The notes under the pieces are model-generated. The model made no database searches. It was not told the origin of the DNA and saw only the letters and a program-made list of their open reading frames with translations. From assembly GCA_036850595.1 (NCBI GenBank), contig CM072168.1, forward strand, positions 18,777,982 to 18,841,981: 64,000 nucleotides of DNA, in the 5' to 3' direction. Made by a program: the position numbers and the translations under genes. Positions 34,601 to 47,192 of this stretch are shown one piece after another. This stretch comes from Rhyacichthys aspro (taxonomy: Eukaryota; Chordata; Actinopteri; Gobiiformes; Rhyacichthyidae). How positions within the stretch are numbered: the stretch's first letter is position 1; the number at the start of each line of letters is the position of its first letter.

Positions 34601-36650
34601 TTTCTGGTACAATGAGGTCAGATGCATTAACTGGAGACCTGGAGAATCAGCTGTTGTACACTGTAGCACCCAAATAAAGGCTTTTACAGAAAAACTAAAA
34701 GGGGAAATGGAAATAGAGCCTGTATGTGTTTAGTTTAACAGCTTCTTCAGTCTGAGAGGCAATATCATACATGTGTAATACTCAAAATGGATGGAAAAGT
34801 ACGGAAAGAAGCTTGTTTTGAGCCTGTTTTTAATAGAAATCTGGAAACACTGTATTAATGGGTTTGAGTCACATTACTTTCTCCTGTTTAGGCGCCATTT
34901 TGACGACTTTTGTCCAATTTGAGCAATGTTTTGAATTGTTAATTGTTGCTATGGCAGCGGTCCTAGTTTTTAATCACTTGAGACACATGGATAAATCAAC
35001 TCAATAAAATAAAAAAAACATGTTTACCTACTTGTTCAGTTGCTCATATCAATTAGAAGTATGGTTATGTTGATTAAAAGTGACCTGGTCCTGGGTTTTG
35101 TGTCCATCCAGGTGAGTCTGGAGCAGGTTTTTGGTCTTTTTATTTTATTATTATTTTTGTCATTGTGTTCCCAACAACAGCCTGAATATTGAATAAATCA
35201 GAGCTCTTTTATCACACGCTAAGTTTAAAAATACTTCTTTTACAGCTGCTCCTTTTATTAAATACATGTGTAATTAAATAAGAGTAATGATAGAGTCCAT
35301 CTTATCAAACAATTTCAGTATAAACCATTGCTTCTTTTGTTTGTTTATTGGTTATTTTTGTATGTGTTGTATATGTTAGTGATTCTGGAGAAACTATTTT
35401 ATAACAATAATAACAATATAAGCTTTTAATATTACACTCACACATATTACAACTTTAAGGGATTTTAAAAAACAAATTTGGTTGAATTTATTGAAAGTTC
35501 CCAGGACTTTTACTCATTTAGTTCCAGTTTCCTGTTTATAAACTAAAAGAACTCACCAAAATAAAAGCATTATGCAAAAAACTCTCATATAACATAGTAT
35601 TTGTGACAGATATGTCACATTTCCTCTGTACCTGGGATGTTTTTTCTCGCACAAAACATCCAGGGAGTTGAATCAGTAAAGCTTCTTTCCACTTTCCGCT
35701 GTGGCACTTATTTCATGTCTAGACATTGTTTTTGCCGAGGATTAATGGACACCTCAGGACGGTGTAATCTCCACTCAGAGTCTGGATTAAAGGAGAACAG
35801 AAGTGGGAAACAGAGATGTGCCGTGTTATCTGTCAGAAAAAAACAGAAACCTCAAACCAGAAACCATCTACAGCCGTCTGCGCAGCTCCAAAACCCACCG
35901 GGACTCGCTCAGAAAACAGGAAACGGAGCCGTGACAGAACGAGCCGGAGCTGGGACGAGATCAATCACAGAGAGTTACTCGAGTCACAATGGCGACGGCG
36001 GGCCTCGGAGAACGGCGGCAAACGGCAGAACAGATGTCAAACAGCTTTTCAATCACTCCGCCGCTCTTTGAAACCGCCTCGAAACATATGGGTTACATCT
36101 ATCACTGAAGTATGTTGTGTTTGTGTGTTGTGTCTCACTGTAGCTGCAGAGACTCCACTGTTTGATGCATTTCTCGCTGCAGATAATTAACTTTTTTTAG
36201 TGTTCAGTGGAATTTGGTCTCAAGAAAATTCAATATTAGCTTCGTGATCAGTAAATACATGTTAGTGGAGCAGTGTAAATGTTCTTCTAAAGTCTGTGGA
36301 GCTTCTGATCCAGGACGTGTTCAAGACTGATCTGGTAGGTTTCTCTCATTCGAGGGACTTTTAAGTTTTAAGTTCAGATCAGAGAGTTGTATATCCTTCA
36401 AAGTGAGGGGTTTAACCTGACGCTGCTGTGATTGGAGCCTGGTTTCAGTCTGGTTAGTGGTTGTATGTGCAGGATCCCTTCAGGTGTTAATGACCTTTTA
36501 GAGAGAAACTGTTCTGGTTTGTTGTAAAAGGAGGAAAGACTGTGCCTCGGACCCCCTCCTCTGTTGAAAGAGGCTAGAGCTAGTTCTAATTTCACAAAGT
36601 AAGCTTCCTTTACTCCTCTTTCAGACCTCTGACCTCCCTGGACGAGACTC
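31661..36650. other. No gene recognised
   Basis: Non-coding AT-rich sequence with a T-run at 33918-33934. Open frames of 60-144 codons (for example at 35637-36071) have no recognisable domain and no supporting splice context. Visible pyrimidine-AG sites such as the one ending at 36628 do not lead into any semaphorin sequence. Confidence 0.5.
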
Positions 36651-36727
36651 AGAGCAGTGCCCGTTCTCTTTGAGCTGGAGGTGAACTGCAGACTCTTCTC
36701 TTCATTCGACCGAAGGTGGTCTATGCT

Positions 36728-37580
36728 CTTTCCTCCGGACTCCCTCAGTTTCCTTCGGTTTCCTCAGGTTTCCTCCGGTTTCTTTCGGTTTCCTTCGGTT
36801 TCCTCCGGTTTCTTTCAGTTTCCTCTGGTTTCTTCCGGTTTCCTCCGGTTTCCTCCGGACTCCCTCAGTTTCCTCCGGTTTCTTTCGGTTTTCTCTGGTT
36901 TCCTCTGGTTTCTTTCAGTTTTCTCTGGTTTCCTCCCGGTTTCTTTCGGTTTCCTCCGGTTTCTTTTGGTTTCTTTCGGTTTCTTTCAGTTTCCTCCGGT
37001 TTCCTCCGGACTCCTCCAGTTTCCTCCGTTTTCCTCCGGTTTCCTCTGGTTTCTTCCGGTTTCCTCCGGTTTCCTCCGGACTCCCTCAGTTTCCTCCGGT
37101 TTCCTCCGGTTTCTTTCGGTTTCCTCTGGTTTCCTTCTGTTTCCTCCAGTTTCCTCCGGTTTCCTCCGGTTTCCTCCGGACTCCCTCAGTTTCCTCCGGT
37201 TTCCTCCGGACTCCCTCAGTTTCCTCCGGTTTCCTCCGGTTTCTTCCGGTTTCCTCCAGTTTCCTCCGGACTCCCTCAGTTTCCTCCACTTTCCTCCGGT
37301 TTCTTTCGGTTTCCTCTGGTTTCTTCCGGTTTCCTCCGGTTTCCTCCGGACTCCCTCAGTTTCCTCCGGTTTCTTTCGGTTTCCTCTGGTTTCTTTCGGT
37401 TTCCTCTGGTTTCCTTCGGTTTCCTCCGGACTCCCTCAGTTTCCTCCGGTTTCCTCCGGACTCCCTCAGTTTCCTCCGGTTTCCTCCGGACTCCCTCAGT
37501 TTCCTCCGGTTTCCTCCGGTTTCTTCCGGTTTCCTCCAGTTTCCTCCGGACTCCCTCAGTTTCCTCCGTTTCCTCCGGTG
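36728..37580 (+). repeat. TTTCCTCCGG minisatellite
   Basis: An 850-bp array on a 10-bp TTTCCTCCGG-type unit, with variants TTTCTTTCGG, TTTCCTCTGG and the insert ACTCCCTCAG. It shows higher-order blocks that recur every 30-120 bp. The open frame of up to 385 codons across it (SSGF/RFP-type repeats) and the overlapping ones are repeat artefacts: all three frames stay open and none has a recognisable domain. Confidence 0.95.
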
Positions 37581-37797
37581 TTTCCAGGCCTTCCCTCTCC
37601 CCTCCTCTCCCTCCCTTTCCTCCGCTTCCCTCTGTTTCCTTTCCGTTTCCTCCGCCCCCCTTCCCTCCCTTCGTTTCCCGTGTCCCCCCCGGTTTCCCCG
37701 CCCCCTCCCCTGTCCCCCCCCCCCCCCCCCCTTTCCCCCCTTTTCCCCGGCGCCCGGGTCCCCTCCCCCCTCCCCCCCCCTCCCCTCTTTCACTGGA
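37581..37797 (+). repeat. C-rich low-complexity tract
   Basis: The minisatellite degrades into CT-rich and then nearly pure C sequence (for example 37715-37731). This is probably the array's end with poor consensus quality. It resembles the homopolymer damage at 12703-12773. Confidence 0.75.
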
Positions 37798-39002
37798 AGA
37801 GTCTTTCTAGCTGAAAGTCTGGGCCTCTCCTCAGTCAAAGAGCCACCTGTTTGGCTTCTCCGCTTGTTTAGCTGGAGCTCATTTGGAGCGAGCGGGTGGT
37901 GCAGCACTTTGCCATCTCGCTGTAACCACAGAACACAGTCGTTTTCTCACAGACTTGGACCCGATCTCTGAGAAAGCATCGTTCGACACAGAAGCCAACA
38001 AAAGCAATCACAGATGTCTGAGGCGTGCGGAAAATATCTTCAAACTAGAACAAAGAAAGTTGCACCAGGAAAATGACATAAAGACTCTTCGTTCTTTGGC
38101 TGTGGTGTTAATTACCCTTAACTTTACAATTTCACTTTAAAGAAACATCATTTGGAGGCTCTTTATTTCGTTTGAATCCTCCTTTTTCTCTAAACAGTGC
38201 TGTTATATTTATTTGGTGTGAATGAACTCTGGGGCAGACTAACAAACTTTATCAAGTCTGACCTGAAAATGTGGGTCTCAGTCCACTTTTAATCTGCCCC
38301 AGTGCAGTTTGTTTGTGGTGAGAACTCACATCGGCTCTGATCAAAAAACATAAATAACCTTTAATTATCAAGGGCCAAACCAAATCAAATGGAAATAGAA
38401 CCTAAAAGGAGATTGAGGACACACAGCGCCGGGTATAAATAGTGTTTCTGGGAAAATTGGAGATGTGGTCGAGGTGTAGCTCGAGTGTATTTCAGTCGAC
38501 GCGTTAGCTTCATTTGTGGATTAAACAGGCTTCTGTGACAGATCACTCGTGGAGCTTTTGTGCTGTTTTTATTCTTTATTTAAGACTATTATACAACAAA
38601 AATAATGACATGCTGCTGTGGCTCCGTGTCAGATTGTTCATTTTCTCTCTAAACAACATGATAATAACATAATTCAGTCCTTTGCTGTGTTTCAGAAAAT
38701 GTGTGAACACTAACAAAACCATTTAACATATTTAACAAAAGCTTTGGTCCAGATCTTGGTTTCAGGTCTTTGCTGAACCACACAGCTCTGAGAATGATTC
38801 ATAATTAATAGGTACTAACGATTAATCAATACTTATTAACCTTCTGAAAAGTGGTCATTTGGACATCCCTTAAAACAGAGGGGCAGTGATGGTTAATAAG
38901 AATCATTTCTGGGGCCGAAGATGGTGGCACTTGGGAAGTTTTTATTAAATTTTTACAAAAGTAATCTTTAACTATTATTTTCCTCTGTTCTGGGAACTCA
39001 TT
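37798..39002. other. No gene recognised
   Basis: Sequence between the C-rich tract and the assembly gap. No exon or array is visible. GGGGCCGAAGATGGTGGC at 38910 resembles the start of some LINEs but is not followed by anything recognisable. Confidence 0.5.
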
Positions 39003-39035
39003 TTAGTTGGATTTGAACAGGTTTTAGGTGGATTT
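39003..39035 (+). repeat. 21-bp minisatellite at the gap edge
   Basis: The last 33 bases before the Ns are one and a half copies of the 21-bp unit (TTTAGTTGGATTTGAACAGG). The assembly therefore breaks at the start of another array of this family. Confidence 0.9.
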
Positions 39036-39135
39036 NNNNNNNNNNNNNNNNNNNNNNNNNNNNNNNNNNNNNNNNNNNNNNNNNNNNNNNNNNNNNNNNN
39101 NNNNNNNNNNNNNNNNNNNNNNNNNNNNNNNNNNN
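39036..39135. other. Assembly gap (100 N)
   Basis: Exactly 100 undetermined bases, the conventional placeholder for a gap of unknown length. The right edge begins abruptly at the reverse complement of base 10288. Confidence 0.99.
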
Positions 39136-42100
39136 CGGGACCGGCATCAAAAGAGCCCAGCTTTCTCTCTCTGTTTCTTTTTATCTTTCTTTCTCACAAA
39201 GTTTGCAGCGCTCTCCTCTGCCTCTCTGCCCTCTTCATCAACAGACAGTTTCATTTGTTTTTGATGCTCAGGCTTAACGTCAATATTAAGTTACATTTAC
39301 CGCATTCATTCTCATTGAGCTTAGTTTTCCTACAGACATTTATGGGACCAGATGTTACGTTTCAACACACTCCATCAAAGCCTTGTTAGATTTGTGCTGG
39401 TTCTGCAACGACTGCTGTGTTTTGCAGCTTGTGCTTGTGACAAAAGTGAAAATGACAGCATCTAGCGCCGAGCCGCATCGACAAAGACAGACAACTCGCT
39501 TCACTTTTGTTATATTCGGCAAGAGCCTGGATGCAGCTAAATCCAGTGATGCTACTGTGTCACGTGAAGATGAAGCATAAGTTCAACCTGGAAGACTCCT
39601 CCCCTTTTAGCTCCTCCTCTGTCTCTCAGCCAATCATCGTTGAGCAGTCAAATTCAAATCATCCTCTCTTTTTATCATCCATTCTCCTCAGCCTCATCCC
39701 AGTGTCAGACTCCGGGGAGAGATCTACTTAAATAAAACGACTCTTCTCCTCCTTCATCACACGACCTCCCTCCCTTTTAGTAAATTATCGAACTGCATTA
39801 TTGGTCTGTGTTGTCTTCTTTAACTCTCTCCTTTAAAATATTAGCAGCTGGATGTAGTCTTAAACTTGAGGCTATTATTATTTCAGCAGTTTCCTCAGAC
39901 TGCATGAATATTTCAGACCACTACTTCATAAATCAATATCAATAAAAGTAACACATCTTTAAGAATATCTATTAATTCCTGCCTCGAGCTCAGAGACTTG
40001 TTTTGTTATGTATTTTTTTTATTTGTGGTGCCTTCACATCCATTTTTTAGCACCATTTTCACTGCTACATAATTCAAGGTGCTTTCTGTCCATCTTCAAA
40101 GACTTTTTTTCTCTGCTCCATTGCCCTCCTTTTCCTCGGATCAGCCAACACTATTCCTCTTTCTTCCAGCAGCACTCCGCCGCCCGCTGAGGGTGTGCTA
40201 CAGCCGCTCTTTGAGAGATGTCCGTCTCTTGGCGAGGCCTGAACCCGAGCGAGTGGCCAGCGGACCCCTGTTGCGAGGCACTGACCCCTCTTCTCCCGGC
40301 GCCCTCCTCTTCTCTGATGTCAGCGCCCGGCTCGGAGCTGTAGAAACCCTGCCATTGTTTGAGACCAATCGATCCGAACCGTCTCTTTCTCAGTTTGGGT
40401 CGGTCTTTCCATCTTCTGCCAAAGTCGTGCTCAAAAAGCTCAATAGCCGGCTTTAATCTGGATCTGACAAAGTGTTCTCCCTCGACGAGCTGAGACTGGG
40501 AGTTGAGTTGTGAGCAGCGTTGAGTGCATTTTAGCTACAGCCAAAGTGTCAACAAAAAACTGGGTCAGTATTCCACAGAGGTGTGTACAAACGAGCTGGA
40601 GTAACATTTCTATTAGTTACATTTAGAATCAATTGTTTGTTTTGTGTTTTGTGTGCTTGTCTTTTCTGAAATACATTTTTTGTATATTGATCTTCTGGGG
40701 CCTGTGTTATGAAGCTGGATTAAGAGGTTAGCGAGGTTTCTTTGGGTTTAAGATCCAGATAAAGGATAAAAACACAGCCCAGTGACCGATCGTCAACAGG
40801 AAACGAGCTGCTGTGAGAGAAGACGCCACGTGGAGAGTGAAAAAGAGACAAGTATCAGCACGAGTGGCACTGGAGCACGGACATACAGTCAGCATTAATT
40901 ATATTTAGCATGAGTTTACTATAGTTTGGTGTTAGTCTCCATGATAACTCCTGTAGCTGTGATTCATTTAGGACACAATCACAGCTTCACAGAGAAACCC
41001 AACAAGTTGATGACCCGCCTCTTGATCCAGACGGGATTGTTAGGGTTTGTCTAAATAGAGACTTATTCAGATTTAATCTAAACTGGTTTCATAATACAGA
41101 TTTGAGGCTTAAGCAGTTCTGTATGGACTAGTTCAGGCTCTCAGTTGAACCAATATAACCACCTGAAGAACACAATTTAGCAAAAACATTTTCTATGTGG
41201 TTATTTCACTCACAAATGTCACAAAAACAAAACATAAAAAGGTTGAATAGAGACAATAATGGATCCTAGTGCTTGATTAAGATTGGACAGAACAGTTTTA
41301 TTTCAGAGATGATCTTTTGTAAAGTGAGTAATGACAAAATGACACAGACTATAAGCTCAATTTCCTGCTTTTGGTTCAAACTTTAAAGCCACTTCCTGTT
41401 TCCTTTAAGTATTTATTTAGTTCTGTTTAATCACAAACATCCTGAATTTCTCTTTTGTTATTCACAATTTCTTTTTGACTTGTCTTTATGTTGATTCATT
41501 GTTGGGACTTGAACTTTATTTGTGCAGTAGATCAAAAGTAGTTCTTTTCTGTGCAAATACATCACATTTTGTTTGGTTTTTTTTGCTCTATATTCGTCTT
41601 ATTTGTGAGAGTGACAGTCGCAGATCTGAAAATAAGGCTGTTAATTAATTTAGCGTGAATCTGAGGAAAACTATAACTCATTGGACACTTGCCAGGATTT
41701 AAACCCTGACAATTTTTACTGCTCCTTTAGTCATTTGTATTTTAAATGCATTATGTTTTCACAAGTCTGTCCCATTTCTCTAAATACATGTCTTCATACG
41801 GAGAGTAGACAGACTCATTTGGCTAATTACTGCACCTACACATTCACTTTTATTTTAGGGGTAAATGTGTCCTGCGGATATATCATCTCAGTCTTTTTTT
41901 GGGTCTTCATTTCTGTTTAATTAAAGCTGCAGCAGCGGAAGGTGTTTAAAAAGCCGAGCCCCGAGGCGCCGAGAGAAATCTGCAGGGAAAACACAGCTTT
42001 GAGTTAATACGATTTTTAGCTTCTTGGTGCACGTGATATGGCTCTTTAATGGAAATAAAACATTTAATGAGAAGTTAAGAAAGACGGCCGAAGCGTTTTT

Positions 42101-43997
42101 AATGACGACATGTAAATTTGCTGAGATGCTCTTTCGGTTTCGAGTCTTTAAATAAATCTTCAACTGTGCTTAAACAAGATGTGATTTTACATGATTAGCC
42201 TCTGCATAAATTCATCCTAATGAGAGAATATTTCTGTTCAGAGGCTAATGGTGCAGTCCAACATCTGCAGGCTGTCCCGGGACTGCTGCTGGTGCTTATG
42301 CTAACTCTAAATTCACGTGTGATTGTTGTATTAAACACGCAGCTGTCACTATTTAAGCAGCAGACTCCGCTTTCTAAAAAAACTGCAATGGAAACCCAAG
42401 CCTCTTCAGGGTTTACTCCCAATGACCTGACTCAGTTTAAATGTGGCAACAGGGCTTTACAAACCTCTTCAAAAACATATTGACTGCTCTTATTTAGCAC
42501 AACAGGCGGCAGAGGGCTTTAACACGAAGGTCAATATCAATTAACTCTGGAAACATTTGAGTTAGAGTTAATAGAAAACAAATAATTAAGCTCTTAAGAG
42601 AGAATAAACATCGGTAAACGCAATCGGACAATTACAATTAACACAATTCAGGATTACTCTCTGATTAGTGGCTCAAACTATTTCGCAAACATTTCTCCAA
42701 GGATTTGTTTGGAAAAGAGAGAAAACAAGAAAACTCAGCCAGAATAAAAACAACGATCGGTTTAAAGAAATATGTAGCACACATCCTCAATGATTGATGG
42801 ATAAATCATAAAAAAACCTTCAAACCAAACTGATTACCCTTGTCCTTTGTCCTTCAGGCTCCTTGAAGGATAAAGGACAGGTGTAAACTCCTTTTTCTGT
42901 GTAATGTTCAATAATTCTTGCGTTGCTTTCTTGTTTTTCACGCCTTAATTTACAATATATGCTTGACTAACATTAGCACCTGTTTTCAACATGACTGAAT
43001 ACAAATTTACACATGATTAGACCAGAGTTTACACAGATTTCTTTTATTTCACATTTCTCTTTTACTCAATACCAAGTAATAAAAGAAAACGAGAGCAGGG
43101 CTAATTGAGTGTAGATCAAAAATGCTGGTTATTCGCTATTGCAAGTGTGCTCATTCAAGTGCACTATTTATAATTAGACAAAAACATCAAATCAAGGGAA
43201 ACAAAGTGGAATTTGCATGGGTTTTGTCGCCGTTTATTGACTTATTTTATTTTCTATTATATTCGGTCTGGTCTCAACCAATTAACATCAAGTAGCTCTA
43301 ACTGTTCCAAAGCTAAATGCTAATGGGAAGTACGACGGCACAATCACTGCAGGCACAACTCCAGGACCAGAAAACACTCCCAACACATAACGACGAGCGA
43401 AAGTCTCCACTGTTGCATAAAAATGAAACAAAGGATTGTAGTCGCAGCAGCTAAAGAGACACACTGAGACAAATTCATTAGCGTTATGAAGTTATGTTTA
43501 GCTGTAGGCGCCAGAAGGAGAATGGGTAAGTGGTGTCTGGGTTTTATTGATAGTTACAGCTCATCTCCCGTTTCCCCTCAGCAGCCCCCCTTCAATTAAC
43601 CTACTGCCTCTGCACCGAGAGACCAGCAGCAGGGGACTCGGCGTCAAGAAAAGAGTGATTAAAACATAACCGGAGCCAAGAGAAGACAGAGAGTATGTAG
43701 GAGACGGGGTAATAGTGGTAGTATTTGATAATATAAAGTCAAAATCCCGACGAGACTTTAAGCCACTGACTCAAGTCCAAGAGTAATCCCAGGTGAGGCT
43801 GGGGCAGGTGCTCAAAGCATGATGGAGTAATGTAGAATAGGCTTCCCATAATCAAGAAAATATCACAACGAGAAGAAGAGGGAAGAAAATCAAATCAAAG
43901 AAAGAAATTGACAAAAAAGCAGAAATTATCTACAATATTTCACTAAAATAACAGTAATGTCATCCAGACTTTATTAAATACCTCAGCCTCTACTGTA

Positions 43998-44001
43998 TAT
44001 G

Positions 44002-44040
<39 letters not shown>
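43998..44040 (+). repeat. (ATT)n microsatellite
   Basis: Inverted counterpart of the (AAT)n tract at 5365-5407, with the same approximate length. Confidence 0.95.
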
Positions 44041-44337
44041 GTGTAATCATGAGGGAAATAATGCAAAGAAGATTCACACTGAAATGTTTAGATATGTGTG
44101 TCCTTTATCAGGTTTTATTATATATTTATTATACTTATTATTATTATACGGCCCCTGTGGGAATCTAGTATGATTTTAATTTGAAGTCACAAAAGAATAA
44201 GTAGCAGCGTTTAATCATAAAAGGCTTCTGTTTGGACAAGCAGTGTTTAATATCTGCACAAAACCAAGACCAGACTGAATGAAAGTGTATTTATTTTAAT
44301 GTTACACTGAACTCCAACTAAATGAAAACTGTTTCTA

Positions 44338-44512
44338 AATAAATAAACAAATAAAACAAATAAAAACAGATTGATAAATGAATAAAAATAAAATAAATAA
44401 ATACACAAATAAATAAATAAATAAATACATAAATAAAATAAATAAATGAAATAAATAAATAAATAAATAAATAAAATAAATAAATGAATAAATGAATGAA
44501 TGAATGAATGAA

Positions 44513-44547
<35 letters not shown>

Positions 44548-44667
44548 AAAATAAATAAAATAAAATAAAATAAAATAAAATAAAATAAAATAAAATAAAA
44601 TAAAATAAAATAAAATAAAATAAAATAAATAAAATAAAATAAAATAAAATAAAATAAAATAAAATAA
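44338..44667 (-). repeat. AAATA / AAAT compound microsatellite
   Basis: Inverted counterpart of 4741-5069. The unit composition and sub-block lengths differ slightly, as expected for alleles or recent duplicates of a fast-mutating repeat. Confidence 0.96.
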
Positions 44668-46179
44668 ATGCTGACATTGCAAATTGGCTTTTTTTCCCAG
44701 CTGCATAGACGTAGAGTCAACAGTTTCAATAAAAAAAAATGGCTTGTCTTATGCATAAAGAATGACATGAGTTAAACTGTGATTCCTAAAGATAATCTTG
44801 GACACAACTGAAGTAAATGTGAGCTAATCCTGTCCCCAGCATTTAACCACAGTGTTTGTGCTTCCAGCTCCACAGACATTTGAAAACAAGCCCAAATCCA
44901 CTTCCCCTGAGCCCCGTCAACACTGTGGCACATGCCATTCACAGCCTGCACCGTCTCCTCTCACAGGGGCACAGCTCTGACAGCTCTGACAGCCCGCGGG
45001 GGGTGAGGGTGAGGGTGACATCACTAAACATACCCTCAGGGGGGAGGACGGATGCCTGTGCGGTGAGTAACGGCCGGGACATTACCATCCTTTTCAGCGG
45101 GGCTCCTTCTCTGAGGCTCTCCATCGGCTTAACCCACTGACCTTCACCAGAAAACACCAAAAACACCCCTCGTTCCCCCTCGGACCCCACACTGACGGCC
45201 CCCACACTCACCCGCTCTTCACAGCAGTGGAACAAAGACACATTTTACACAGCGCAGGCCTAAAAACGACATACCTTCAATTAAAATGACGTCAACAGAG
45301 AGAACTGAGGCTTCATGACATTTTAAAACCACCAAAATATCCTCTCTATGATTTTTTTCATGTAGAACTGTGTATTCCTTGCAGGTTTAGAGGCTTTATA
45401 TTGTGCATTGACGGCAACTGAATATAGAGTTTACTCATAAAGACCATCCTCATCTCTTGAATATTTAATACAACTACTTCCTGGTTTAGTACTATTTAGC
45501 TATTAGCCATGACAACATTTTAGAACAAACACAAAACAAGCCATTAGTGACATATCTGCATTGGCTTAGATTTCAATTCGAACATTTTAGTGCCACTCGA
45601 ATCCACAAATCCACGAAAACAAAAGCACTTCATTTCCAGCTGCAGTCCCAGAGTTCCACCTGAAGCACCACACGGCAGACAATTAAACTCTCCGCGTGAG
45701 CCTCCACAGCTCATTTTTCATGGTTGAATATGGCTCAAGGCCTCACAAAATCTGTTTGTATTTGTGTCTAAGAGCAGATTCATGTTGGAGTTCATTTCCA
45801 TCTATTAGTGAGGACTACAACAGCGTACACTCCCCAACATCAGTTCTTTAGAGTAAACCTGGGTCTGACAACACATTTCTCTTCATTTCAACACTGTTTA
45901 GACGCAGTAAGCAGCTCTCGCCCCCGGCATTTCTCTTTAGAGAGGACAATAGGGAGGAAAATACATTATCTTTACACGCAAATAAACATGAAGAAAATAA
46001 AGAGTGGTTTCCAGTCTTTTTAAGAAAACATTTTTCAGAACTTTTTCTTAAAATGGAAGCACAGTGTTGTCTCATTAATGCAAATAATTCACTTGTGACT
46101 GTTTTATTGTTGATTTTCTTATAAGGCAACGTTCATGTGTAACTATAAGCTAGATATGAACTCCACTCTACAATTTATG

Positions 46180-47192
46180 GCAGCCTCAGAGGGTCAAAAC
46201 TCAAACTACAGCAGCTTTAGAGGGTCAAAACTCAAACTACAGCAGCTTTAGAGGATCAAAACTCAAACTACAGCAGCTTTAGAGGGTCAAAACTCAAACT
46301 ACAGCAGCTTTAGAGGGTCAAAACTCAAACTACAGCAGCTTTAGAGGATCAAAACTCAAACTACAGTAGCTTTAGAGGATCAAAACTCAAACTACAGCAG
46401 CTTTAGAGGGTCAAAACTCAAACTACAGCAGCTTTAGAGGGTCAAAACTCAAACTACAGCAGCTTTAGAGGGTCAAAACTCAAACTACAGCAGCTTTAGA
46501 GGGTCAAAACTCAAACTACAGCAGCTTTAGAGGGTCAAAACTCAAACTACAGCAGCCTTAGAGGATCAAAACTCAAACTACAGCAGCTTTAGAGGGTCAA
46601 AACTCAAACTACAGCAGCTTTAGAGGTCAAAACTCAAACTACAGCAGCTTTAGAGGATCAAAACTCAAACTACAGCAGCTTTAGAGGGTCAAAACTCAAA
46701 CTACAGCAGCTTTAGAGGATCAAAACTCAAACTACAGCAGCTTTAGAGGGTCAAAACTCAAACTACAGCAGCCTTAGAGGATCAAAACTCAAACTACAGC
46801 AGCTTTAGAGGATCAAAACTCAAACTACAGCAGCTTTAGAGGGTCAAAACTCAAACTACAGCAGCCTTAGAGGATCAAAACTCAAACTACAGCAGCTTTA
46901 GAGGATCAAAACTCAAACTACAGCAGCTTTAGAGGATCAAAACTCAAACTACAGCAGCTTTAGAGGGTCAAAACTCAAACTACAGCAGCCTTAGAGGATC
47001 AAAACTCAAACTACAGCAGTCTTAGAGGATCAAAACTCAAACTACAGCAGTCTTAGAGGGTCAAAACTCAAACTACAGCAGCCTTAGAGGATCAAAACTC
47101 AAACTACAGCAGTCTTAGAGGGTCAAAACTCAAACTACAGCAGTCTTAGAGGGTCAAAACTCAAACTACATTAGCATGAGAGGGTCAGAACT
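46180..47192 (-). repeat. 31-bp minisatellite, array 2 in the right arm
   Basis: About 33 copies of the 31-bp unit in reverse orientation. Variants here include GAGGATCAAA in place of GAGGGTCAAA, and CAGCCTT / CAGTCTT units concentrated towards 46980-47160. The GTTGGAG variant common in 2288-3246 is absent. Confidence 0.96.

Noticed and set aside
36597..36670. Possible exon after the pyrimidine-rich AG near 36628
   Set aside because: The downstream translation has an early stop and no semaphorin motif in any frame.
36657..37814. 385-codon and 364-codon open frames with regular SSGF/RFP repeats
   Set aside because: They are an artefact of the 10-bp TTTCCTCCGG minisatellite. Several frames and the opposite strand are open together, with no domain or splice support.
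38905..38935. LINE 5' end suggested by GGGGCCGAAGATGGTGGC
   Set aside because: Too short, and not followed by any reverse-transcriptase or ORF1-like sequence.
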